Shown: positions 1-6,104 of the stretch, one piece after another | How the letters are laid out: each line of letters begins with the position of its first letter | How positions within the stretch are numbered: position 1 is the first letter of the stretch | NCBI GenBank assembly: GCA_017467205.1 | Contig: JAFTSQ010000022.1 | Coordinates: forward strand, 1-64,000 | From: Clostridia bacterium | GTDB taxonomy: Bacteria > Bacillota_A > Clostridia > Oscillospirales > CAG-272 | Reading direction: 5' to 3' | DNA: 64,000 nucleotides | Position numbers and translations under genes: made by a program | The notes under the pieces: generated by a model | Told to the model about the DNA's origin: nothing | The model's database searches: none | The model's input: only the letters and a program-made list of their open reading frames with translations

Positions 1-328
1 CCCCTCAGTTCTCTCCAAGTTCTCTCCAAAATGCTCGTTTTTTATCCGATTTTTCTTCGATTCGAACTATGACAGTATTTTTCAAAAGCGGTGTGAAAAA
101 TTAAATAAAGCACTCTGTTTTCTCATAATTTCCAAAGTACAGTACGGATTATTTTTTTGCACCCAAAGTCAAAAATCTCCTTGTTTTTCAAGGGATTTTA
201 CGCTTGAACAGCTCATTTTTATACGTTTGTTCTCTCCAAACTATGTTTCGATAAGGCTATCAAAAATGCCTTCCAAAAAGCACTCATAAATTCCTTCAAA
301 ATTCCGCATCTTCCAAATTATCGACAAC

Positions 329-387
329 ACTCGAAATCAGTTTGTGGATAATACCACACGAGGGTTCGAATCCCTCCCTCTGCGCCA
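329..387 (+). repeat. 3' half of tRNA-Ser(CGA), attachment-site remnant
   Basis: The sequence reads as the anticodon loop CTCGAAA, the anticodon-stem 3' strand, a class II variable arm (TGTGG/CCACA), a T arm (GAGGG-TTCGAAT-CCCTC), an acceptor 3' strand CCTCTGC, discriminator G and an encoded CCA. The matching 5' half (expected to begin GCAGAGG) is absent upstream, where the DNA is unrelated A+T-rich sequence. Half-tRNAs like this are left at the distal end of elements that integrate into tRNA genes, so the intact gene should lie left of the window. The first 40 bases recur at 2818-2857 with two mismatches. I do not expect a functional tRNA from this copy. Confidence 0.8.
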
Positions 388-391
388 AAAC

Positions 392-446
392 AAAAAGCCT
401 TGATTTTCCTACATTTCTTAGGGATTTTAAGGCTTTTTTATTTTTT
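392..446 (+). terminator. Intrinsic terminator of the tRNA-Ser remnant
   Basis: AAAAAGCCTT and AAGGCTTTTTT form a stem five bases after the CCA end and run into a T-rich tail. This is the normal tRNA terminator that stayed with the 3' half. Confidence 0.65.
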
Positions 447-813
447 CGTTCAATCCGTTTGACACCGTTATGGGAAGGTTTTTAAGTAGTCAAAAACTAG
501 TCAAACTTTTGATTTAGCCAAAAGATAGCAAGCGTACTTTCTAAAATGTGTAAAGATTTGTAAGGATTAGTAAAAGTTTGTAATCTTTTGCAATAATTCC
601 GTGCTATAATGGTATCGTCAAAGAGCATAACAAGCGGTCAACGACAACACTTCCAAACAAGATTATCTCTTATCCGACACCTCCTTATTAAAGGCGCAAA
701 GCCGTGAGCGCCTCTCTTTTGCTCCAAGGGAAAAAACGGCACAAATATAACGCACTACGGTTTTTGCCGCGGTGCGTTTTTTGTTGACAACTCCGAAGGG
801 ATGTGATATAATT

Positions 814-1272
814 ATGGCGTGGGACGAAAGCAAGCACCCGAGGATTCCAAAGGGAAACAAGGGTGGGGGTCGTTTTGATTTTAAAAAGGGTTATTCTAGC
901 ACTACGGGAATAATCCAAAAGATAATCCGAATTTTTGGGAGATTGAAACTTCCGGACGAACAGCTACCAAGGTCGGTTGGTGCAAAGTGGCGGAATGAAA
1001 AAGTGCTTGATTTAAAAACAGGTAAGTATTATCGTTTTGTCGAAGGTAGTAAGCTGCAGGACGTTGAAGTGTTTGCAGGATATGGCACACGATTTAAATA
1101 TCGAAAAGGAATTGAGTACGCTACGAAAATTGGCGGTTTACCGGAAGAGTGGCAACACGCAAAAGCGAAAGCAGAGCTATCAACAGGAAAAGGCACGTCA
1201 AAAGCAGAAGTTCATTGGTCGCAACATAAAAAATACGGCAAGTTTGACTTTTTTGTGAAAAGGTGGTTGTAA
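814..1272 (+). CDS. Ntox50-like phage-associated toxin domain protein
   Basis: A 152-residue protein from ATG 814; an upstream in-frame GTG at 772 has no ribosome binding site. The N-terminus (DESKHPRIPKGNKGGGRF) resembles the HPR-x-x-x-GRF linker common in phage structural proteins. The last ~75 residues match the pattern I recall for polymorphic toxin domain 50 (Ntox50), a predicted RNase: VFAGYGT, then GGLPEEWQHAK, then AEVHWSQ, then a final FFVKRWL, with the conserved Gln, Trp and His residues. In phages the domain is usually the tail of an SPP1 gp7-like head protein; here it stands alone before the terminase genes. Its stop overlaps the next start (TAATG), suggesting coupling to a partner. 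The RNase role is inferred from the family. Confidence 0.65.
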   Translation: MAWDESKHPRIPKGNKGGGRFDFKKGYSSTTGIIQKIIRIFGRLKLPDEQLPRSVGAKWRNEKVLDLKTGKYYRFVEGSKLQDVEVFAGYGTRFKYRKGIEYATKIGGLPEEWQHAKAKAELSTGKGTSKAEVHWSQHKKYGKFDFFVKRWL

Positions 1273-1448
1273 TGGAGACAGAAGTAAAAAAGGTAAAATA
1301 CGTAGGAAACTATCCTATGGTCTTAGAAGTTCTAATCAAAGATAAGGTTTATGATGTAATGTCCATCGAACGCGGTTGGTATCGCATTATGACAGAACTT
1401 GATGAGGATTATTTGTTTCCTCCCGAATGCTTTGAGATAGTAGAATAA
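1272..1448 (+). CDS. Small acidic partner of the Ntox50-like toxin
   Basis: A 58-residue protein starting at ATG 1272, which shares its A with the toxin stop codon; AAAGGTGG at 1258-1265 is a well-placed ribosome binding site. It contains a compact beta-rich pattern (IERGWYRIM then EDYLFPPECFEIVE) that I associate with short phage proteins encoded just after Ntox50 domains. Overlap, size and acidity fit an immunity protein, but similar proteins are not experimentally established as antitoxins as far as I know, so this role is inference. A terminator follows directly, so the pair forms its own transcription unit end. Confidence 0.6.
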   Translation: METEVKKVKYVGNYPMVLEVLIKDKVYDVMSIERGWYRIMTELDEDYLFPPECFEIVE

Positions 1449-1463
1449 CAACCAAATAACTCG

Positions 1464-1499
1464 AGCACCCTGCGACCTCTCGCAAGGTGCTATTTTTAT
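1464..1499 (+). terminator. Intrinsic terminator after toxin pair
   Basis: AGCACC-CTGCGA pairs with TCGCA-AGGTGCT around a CCTC loop, followed by ATTTTTATA. It separates the toxin pair from the terminase genes. Confidence 0.7.
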
Positions 1500-1521
1500 A
1501 CCCTAACGAAAGGAGAAGCAA

Positions 1522-1974
1522 ATGGCAGAAGAAAACAACATAAACCTTGATTGCATAGAGCCTGCCGCTTGCTTCGACAACGTTAAGGCAGGTAGAGGAA
1601 AGGCGGGTAGGCCGCGCAAGAGAATCAATGACACCGGCGTCAGTGTTATCATAGCATTGGCGCGAGTAATGTGCACCGAAGAGGAAATCGCAGCTTGTCT
1701 TGGCGTTAAAACAGATACCTTGTATGCCGAGCATAATGAGCAGATATTTTTGGAGGCGCTAAAAAAAGGGCGAGAGCACGGAAAAATGTCCCTGCGCCGT
1801 CACCAATTTGAGCTGTCAAAAACTAATGCTACTATGGCCATATGGCTTGGTAAGCAATACCTCGGACAGCGTGACGTTATCGTGAACGAGACGGAGGGAG
1901 AAAGCAAAGAGGAGCATAATATAACCTTTGTATTTGCTGATACCTCCTCGAAAGGGGTAAAAAGTGGCGAGTAA
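1522..1974 (+). CDS. Phage terminase small subunit-like protein
   Basis: A 150-residue protein with AAAGGAG at 1510-1516 ahead of ATG 1522. After a GRPRKR stretch comes a helix-turn-helix-like region (EEEIAACLGVKTDTLY), then a conserved tail with SLRRHQFELSK and AIWLGKQYLGQRD, as in small proteins upstream of PBSX-type terminases. Small terminase subunits bind the packaging site and load the large subunit. The 3' end overlaps the large-subunit start at 1964 by 11 nt, the usual terS-terL arrangement. It appears intact, although the system it serves is not. Confidence 0.7.
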   Translation: MAEENNINLDCIEPAACFDNVKAGRGKAGRPRKRINDTGVSVIIALARVMCTEEEIAACLGVKTDTLYAEHNEQIFLEALKKGREHGKMSLRRHQFELSKTNATMAIWLGKQYLGQRDVIVNETEGESKEEHNITFVFADTSSKGVKSGE

Positions 1975-2707
1975 ACAAATAGTTATCCCACAAATGTACG
2001 CATCTCTATTTCTCCCTAACCATACCGAAGAGCAAGCGCGAAAGTTTACATCAGAATACAAAGCTCAAATTCGTCGCCGCCTGCTTTCAGGCGAAGAATT
2101 ATCAAATGACGAGATAGGTCTTAAGGAGTTCGTCCTAAAAGGCGGTAGAATATCGGGCAAAACGCAGAACGATGACTATTCTACGGTGCCACTGCTTGTA
2201 GACAAAGAGCCAGGGGATGTATGGCTGTGTAGGAGCGAGGAAAGCACTATCAGACGCTAGGTCTTCCAAGCTATGCAGTCCGCGATACGCGACCTTGGGT
2301 ATACCATATCGAATCGGAAGGATACCGACTTTCGCGTACTTACGTCACCTTTCGAAATCATACACAACAAGACCGGCAACCGTATACAATTTTTTGCCAT
2401 AAACAAAGATATAAATAGAACAAAGGCTATGACACCGCCGACAGGAAGACTGAAAAAAGTCATACTCGAGGAGGCGAACGAGCCCGACGGAGAGATTTAT
2501 GTTGAAGCACTGCGCTCGACAGCTCTCCGTTTTTTTGACGAAAAAAGCAAGCTTGTTTATCGGTACAATCCCCCACCGGGACATCCTCTGAGCAACCATT
2601 CTAAATTTTGTCTTTTGTTACCGTTTTCCATTTTGTTTCTCCATATTTCTTTTTGCCGACGGAGATACCGAGAAACTTTTATTGACTTCGTCGAGTCGGA
2701 TTTCTGA
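1964..2707 (+). pseudogene. Broken phage terminase large subunit (XtmB-like)
   Basis: Reading starts at GTG 1964 and includes a Walker A-like stretch, KGGRISGKTQ, in the N-terminal ATPase domain. An in-frame TAG at 2258-2260 interrupts it; the same frame continues with VFQAMQSAIRDLGYT, IHNKTGNRIQFFAIN, ILEEANEP and YNPPPGHPLSNH, all typical of PBSX-type large terminases. A single C-to-A change from TCG (Ser) would explain the stop. Similarity ends near 2600, about 210 residues in, so the nuclease half is missing; the reading frame then runs into unrelated sequence to 2707. I read it as a decayed gene. Amber recoding cannot be excluded from one codon, but the truncation makes function unlikely. 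Confidence 0.75.
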
Positions 2708-2817
2708 CAGTTTTCTATCAAATTTCGCGGAAGTTTTTCAGAAAAACTCTATTTGTATGCACGTTTTTTCATATAAATAGGGACGACGGGGGACGAATAG
2801 GGATTTTACGGTTAATT

Positions 2818-2857
2818 ACTCGAAATCAGTTTGTGGATAACACCACACGAGTGTTCG
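2818..2857 (+). repeat. Second copy of tRNA-Ser attachment core
   Basis: Forty bases match 329-368 at 38 positions, covering the anticodon loop, variable arm and the start of the T arm. Similarity stops at TTCG, so the acceptor end is not rebuilt. With the first copy it brackets 2.4 kb of prophage remnant and probably marks the att core of a tyrosine-recombinase element. No integrase gene is visible in the window. Confidence 0.7.
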
Positions 2858-3026
2858 CATACCGTAGGCACAAATTGACCTTGAGGAAGAGAGCTGTCGC
2901 GGTATCTGCGTTGCGAGGCGCACCTTGTTTTCATTTGAACTTCGGTGGAACGCATACAACCTATTACCCCCGAGAAACATCCCCTTCCCGTTGCGCGTTT
3001 AGTTATTTTCACAGTCGGTCGGTGCT

Positions 3027-3058
3027 GACCCCTCGCACGCATTTGCGTGCGAGGGGTC
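3027..3058. terminator. Perfect 14-bp hairpin
   Basis: GACCCCTCGCACGC and GCGTGCGAGGGGTC pair perfectly around ATTT. It lies just past the stop of the reverse-strand surface-protein fragment, so it was probably that gene's terminator, though no clear U-tract follows on either strand. Confidence 0.5.
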
Positions 3059-3060
3059 TA

Positions 3061-3390
3061 TTACTCTTTGACAACCTTACGATGCCGCTCACTTTTCTTC
3101 TTTATTACAAACCAGAAGAGCGAGAAGCCTATAAGCCCTATCAGAGCAAGATAGCTGTCGTGGGAGCAGGTATAGGTCATCTCACCACCTGCATTACAGC
3201 CGGGCGCTGCAGTCACCCGACCGCTGTCATACGCGTTGTCACGAACGGTCAGAGTACCGCCCACGTAGGTGATGGTGTAATTATCGCTTCCATCCGGTCC
3301 GCTTACAGCAACCTCATAGTCACTTTTCCTTGCGATGCTTACGGTAAGACTTATTTGCAAATTTGTTTTCGATACAAGATTTTTAAACAA
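3061..3390 (-). pseudogene. C-terminal fragment of a surface protein
   Basis: This reverse-strand stretch encodes the end of a secreted repeat protein. It reads SDYEVAVSGPDGSDNYTITY and VGGTLTV, typical of an MBG-like bacterial surface domain, then a spacer with GCNAGG, a hydrophobic segment (LALIGLIGFSLFWFVI) and a basic tail KKKSERHRK, which together make a C-terminal membrane anchor. There is no signal peptide or ribosome binding site at the 5' end, and the sequence upstream near 3330-3390 is low-complexity A+T. I read it as a remnant whose larger N-terminal part was lost during island rearrangement. Confidence 0.6.
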
Positions 3391-3415
3391 AAACTTATAA
3401 ATAAGCCGAAATATC

Positions 3416-3444
3416 TTGATTTATTCATAAAAAAGTGGTATAAT
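3416..3444 (+). promoter_or_regulatory. SigA-type promoter before foldback element
   Basis: TTGATT (3416-3421), 17-nt spacer, TATAAT (3439-3444). Transcription would begin near 3450-3452, at the first base of the 160-bp foldback element, giving the lipoprotein mRNA a ~285-nt leader or producing a separate RNA. Confidence 0.65.
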
Positions 3445-3450
3445 ACTACT

Positions 3451-3610
3451 GTCACACAAATTTAATAATCAGAGGTAAAGTTGTTTCTTTTTTTGTTAAA
3501 GGGATAATTGTACCTTTTTTGTGCATTCTAACTTTTGAATTTGGTAAAAATGCAAATTCCCACAGTTAGAATGTAGAAACGCTTTTCTCTTCTGATTAAA
3601 TTTGTGTGAC
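3451..3610. repeat. 160-bp foldback element (MITE or structured RNA)
   Basis: The ends are inverted repeats: GTCACACAAATTTAAT at the left and ATTAAATTTGTGTGAC at the right, with imperfect extension inward (AATCAGAG / CTCTTCTGAT). Two further nested dyads sit inside: CATTCTAACT (3524-3533) with AGTTAGAATG (3564-3573), and GAATTTG (3537-3543) with CAAATTC (3553-3559). The whole unit can fold as one long interrupted hairpin. No reading frame is present. I see no obvious target-site duplication, so it is open whether this is a transposon relic or a functional RNA. Confidence 0.7.
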
Positions 3611-3734
3611 AACAATCGGAGTTTGCGTTTTTCGGTGCGTGACTTCGACAGTTGCGCACCTTTTATTTTCCGCATAATAAAGGCGCACAAAAACATAAAT
3701 ACCGAAGAAAAATATTTTATTGGAGGTTTTTTCT

Positions 3735-4637
3735 ATGAAAAAAATTGTATCTCTCTTACTCACGGTGTGTATGTGTTTGTCTATTGGCGTAATGTTAACG
3801 GCTTGCGGGCACGAGTGTACATACGAAGCTGAATGGTCGTATAATGATACAAAGCATTGGCACGATTGTGAAGATGAGGATTGTTATGAAGGGGTTGCTG
3901 ATGAGGCCGAACACTCTTTCACACTCACCGAAGCGACGGAGCAAAATCACACGATGACTTGTTTATGCGGAAAGGTTATGATCGCATCTCACAGTTGGAG
4001 CGATTGGGTAGTTACTGTTGAGCCCACAAAAGAAAGCGCAGGGACAAGAGTGCGTGCTTGCTCGACTTGCGAGTATGAATTAGAGTTACCTGTACAATAT
4101 GAGCCCGTAACGACTGTGAATAGCTATGGATTAGCTATTCAGAGCTTGATCAATTCCGAAAACTATCAAATCAAATTTTCTGATAGCTCAAACCTTGGAG
4201 GACAGCACAGAGAATCAACTTATTCGTATATTGGCGAAAATATTTGCGAAGGAAGCATATATTGGACTGTTGAAGATGGCGTGAAATATCAGTACTACAG
4301 AGTAAGCGGAAATTACGTCAAGGAAACAAATGACGATATAGCTTCACGCTACGATATGCGCAAGAACTTTATCAGCAATATGCTGTATTTCATTGATTTC
4401 ACCAAAGATTTTGAATATAGTGAGTCATGGAAAGCATATGAGGGCTCAAATATCCAAATCGCTTTGTTCTCTGATGTTGTGGGTATGGAAAGCGCCGGAG
4501 TAAAGACCTATGATAAGGTGAGACTTTATTTTGAGGATAATCAGCTTACAGGTATTGAACTTGAACTGGGCAGCGACTCTTTGCGTATTGGTATAAAATA
4601 CGGAACAGCAGACTTTACTGTTCCCACCGTAGATTGA
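3735..4637 (+). CDS. Secreted lipoprotein with His/Cys-rich N-terminal repeats
   Basis: A 300-residue protein from ATG 3735, eight bases after GGAGG at 3722-3726. It has a lipoprotein signal (MKKIVSLLLTVC... ending LTAC) with the lipid-accepting Cys at 24. Residues ~25-120 carry a degenerate repeat seen in many gut Clostridia surface proteins: KHWHDCEDEDC, then HTMTCLCGK, then HSWSDWVVTVEPTKESAGTR with ACSTCEYELELPV. The Cys and His pairs suggest a small metal- or disulphide-stabilised fold. Residues ~125-300 form a beta-rich domain I do not recognise. It is monocistronic, preceded by the foldback element and followed by a terminator. It acts at the outer face of the membrane; its ligand is unknown. 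Confidence 0.7.
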   Translation: MKKIVSLLLTVCMCLSIGVMLTACGHECTYEAEWSYNDTKHWHDCEDEDCYEGVADEAEHSFTLTEATEQNHTMTCLCGKVMIASHSWSDWVVTVEPTKESAGTRVRACSTCEYELELPVQYEPVTTVNSYGLAIQSLINSENYQIKFSDSSNLGGQHRESTYSYIGENICEGSIYWTVEDGVKYQYYRVSGNYVKETNDDIASRYDMRKNFISNMLYFIDFTKDFEYSESWKAYEGSNIQIALFSDVVGMESAGVKTYDKVRLYFEDNQLTGIELELGSDSLRIGIKYGTADFTVPTVD

Positions 4638-4658
4638 TTCAATGATTGAATAAAATGC

Positions 4659-4695
4659 AGAGTCCTCGTTCCGAAGTGGCGAGGACTCTTGCTAT
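4659..4695 (+). terminator. Terminator of lipoprotein gene
   Basis: AGAGTCCTCG pairs with CGAGGACTCT across an 11-nt loop and is followed by TGCTATTTG. It lies 22 bases past the stop. Confidence 0.65.
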
Positions 4696-5000
4696 TTGTT
4701 CAAGAAAAAACATTAGTATTGAAAACGAACGGCGGCTATGACAATAACATAGAACCCGAAATAAGAAATTCGACACCTGCCGAGATGGAATACGTTATAC
4801 TGAATTTTAATAACAAAAACAAGTACATAGCAGTAATTGTTATGTGCTTGTTTTGGCATGTAGGAGTTCAAATCTATTCAGTATCGGAAAATATCCGTTT
4901 TTCATCTACGAAATCGAACATAAAAATTCGCCCTTAAAAAGCGAAAATCCCTTGATTTTTCAAGGGATTTCAGGGCGATATCTTTTTTATTGCCCTTTAA

Positions 5001-5016
5001 TGGTGGAGCTGACGAG
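5001..5016 (-). repeat. Duplicate of the ssrA 3' end
   Basis: TGGTGGAGCTGACGAG is identical to 5508-5523, the reverse complement of the tmRNA 3' terminus including CCA. ssrA 3' ends are common integration targets, so this 16-bp copy probably marks the far end of a small or collapsed element occupying 5017-5507. Confidence 0.6.
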
Positions 5017-5325
5017 TGAGCGAGAAAAAAGCGTCTAAACGACGGTTTTTTCGAAGCGAAGTCCGTCGAGCAAGGAGTTAGCGAGCCGAGCAGGCGCAGG
5101 CGATGCGGCGACTATGCGAGGGGACTGTGGAACTTTCAATTCTCGTGGCAAGGAAACCCCGCTTTTTATTGCGGGACTTCCTTGTCAATCCATCAACTAC
5201 GAGCTCTATAAAGAATAAAAAAGTCCGACCAAGCATTGACTACTTAATCAGACTTTAATGTGAAGTGCGGACAAAAAAGATATTTTTAATCTTTTTCGTT
5301 TGGAGTTGAACTGACGCATTCCAAT

Positions 5326-5469
5326 CACGCCATAGGCGTGTATATCATCAAGGTGTGAGCCTTGCATATCATCATTGCGAAAGAGAATACAGCCTATGGC
5401 TGATGATATACACCTTCGGTGATGAGATACACGCTAAAGCATGATGATATACCATTGCTTTCGCAATGG
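5326..5469. repeat. Array of mini-hairpins with inverted spacers
   Basis: Short hairpins alternate with a ~10-nt spacer. Hairpins include CACGCC-ATA-GGCGTG (5326-5340), AAGG/CCTT (5350-5363), AGCC-TAT-GGCT (5391-5401), CACC-TTC-GGTG (5411-5421) and CCATTGC-TTTC-GCAATGG (5452-5469). Spacers read TATATCATCA in the left half and TGATGATATA in the right half, so the array as a whole is an inverted repeat able to fold as a cruciform. No reading frame is present. Similar arrays are, to my recollection, scattered in gut Clostridia genomes, but I cannot name the element. Confidence 0.65.
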
Positions 5470-5471
5470 AT

Positions 5472-5507
5472 AAAAAAATTCGACAAGTCGAAACTTGTCG
5501 AATTTTT
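5472..5507 (-). terminator. Terminator of ssrA
   Basis: AATTCGACAAG and CTTGTCGAATT form the stem, with a T-run on the reverse strand directly after the tmRNA 3' end. It matches the expected position for ssrA termination. Confidence 0.8.
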
Positions 5508-5872
5508 TGGTGGAGCTGACGAGAATTGAACTCGTGTCCAAAAAGCACTTGACTTGACCTTCTCCGTGGGCAGTCAGTCTATTGTATTTCCCCGAAACCG
5601 ACGCCGGCTAACAGGCTCCGATTTGGGTAGCACTTTTATCCATGACCGACACAAGTGCGAACTCTCGGTTCATGTTCACTACTGATTTGACGCACGGCGA
5701 GAGCCGTAGTCCTCTCTCGCGGTACGGGCGGCATTATTGCCGCGTCACAGCTCACGCTGCAAGAGCAACAGTATTGTTGTCGTTTATTTTTTAAGTTGGA
5801 CATTTTAACGGGATTATCCTGCCCGCCACGCTTATCAAGCCTCACACTCCCTGTCGAAACCATTGCAGCCCC
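5508..5872 (-). ncRNA. ssrA: tmRNA (transfer-messenger RNA)
   Basis: A 365-nt RNA that rescues stalled ribosomes with SmpB. The 5' end GGGGCTGCAATGGTTTCGAC and the 3' end GTCAGCTCCACCA are diagnostic; GGGGCUG pairs with CAGCUCC to form the tRNA-Ala-like acceptor, and the T arm GGACACGAGTTCAATTCTCG precedes it. The tag frame is at 5790-5752 and reads K-I-N-D-N-N-T-V-A-L-A-A then TGA. The ALAA end is the usual protease signal. An in-frame TAA sits just before AAA-ATA, so the resume codon must lie at or after the AAA; the exact first tag residue is uncertain. CCA is encoded. A duplicate of the 3' end lies at 5001-5016. Confidence 0.95.
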
Positions 5873-5891
5873 AGAGTGCATTGCAGAATAC

Positions 5892-5920
5892 ATTATATCA
5901 TTTTCCAAGACCTTTGTCAA
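5892..5920 (-). promoter_or_regulatory. Promoter of ssrA
   Basis: On the reverse strand TTGACA (5920-5915), 17-nt spacer, TATAAT (5897-5892): a near-consensus SigA promoter about 20 bases before the mature tmRNA 5' end, allowing a short RNase P-processed leader. Confidence 0.85.
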
Positions 5921-6041
5921 TAAAAATGTAACACACCGAAATTTGATTTTCCGATATTTTATTCCCAAAAAATGTGATTTATTAAAGAAAAATCACATAA
6001 TTTGCCTATCTTTTCCGTATTTTTTGAATAGAGCAAAGCTA

Positions 6042-6070
6042 TTGACAAAGGTAGGGTTTTGGATTATAAT
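6042..6070 (+). promoter_or_regulatory. Promoter of DUF5662 gene
   Basis: TTGACA (6042-6047), 17-nt spacer, TATAAT (6065-6070): a perfect SigA consensus, giving a ~30-nt leader before the TTG start at 6105. Confidence 0.85.
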
Positions 6071-6104
6071 AATCGAGTAGTGACTCATTTTTGGAGATGA
6101 TGCT

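Larger units (their letters stand above)
1..813. other. Gene-free left flank of prophage remnant
   Basis: No convincing gene. The first 328 bases are A+T-rich and contain the short string CTCTCCAA several times. The 3' half of a tRNA-Ser lies at 329-387, followed by a terminator. Beyond it, 450-813 is spacer with short direct repeats around TTTGTAA near 550-585 and a TATAAT hexamer near 612 without a well-spaced -35 box. The two small reverse-strand reading frames at 663-918 have no ribosome binding site or recognisable content. Confidence 0.6.
2600..3060. other. Gene-free distal prophage junction
   Basis: After the terminase breakpoint there is A+T-rich sequence without a credible gene, then the second attachment-like repeat (2818-2857), then about 170 bases with no recognisable content before a perfect hairpin at 3027-3058. 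A plus-strand frame at 2833-3465 crosses the repeat, the hairpin and a reverse-strand pseudogene and is not credible. Confidence 0.5.
4690..5507. other. Gene-free region rich in palindromes next to ssrA
   Basis: No convincing gene across ~800 bases. It holds a nested hairpin at 4929-4977 (CGCCCT/AGGGCG outside AAATCCCTTG/CAAGGGATTT), a copy of the ssrA 3' end at 5001-5016, a hairpin at 5152-5183 (AAGGAA-CCCCGC / GCGGG-TTCCTT), the mini-hairpin array at 5326-5469 and the tmRNA terminator. The small frames at 4689-5038 have no ribosome binding sites and are not credible. Confidence 0.6.

Noticed and set aside
329..387. Functional tRNA gene
   Set aside because: The 5' half, D arm and 5' acceptor strand are missing upstream, so only the 3' half is present.
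2258..2260. Stop-codon reassignment (TAG read as an amino acid)
   Set aside because: Only one amber codon is involved, the gene is also truncated at its 3' end, and host genes in the window end in TAG normally (for example 18846-18848).
2833..3465. A 210-codon plus-strand frame across the island junction
   Set aside because: It crosses an attachment repeat, a perfect hairpin and a reverse-strand surface-protein fragment and ends in the foldback element; it has no ribosome binding site.
5326..5469. CRISPR-like array
   Set aside because: The repeated unit is only ~10 bases and changes orientation, the intervening units are palindromes and not unique spacers, and no cas gene is present.
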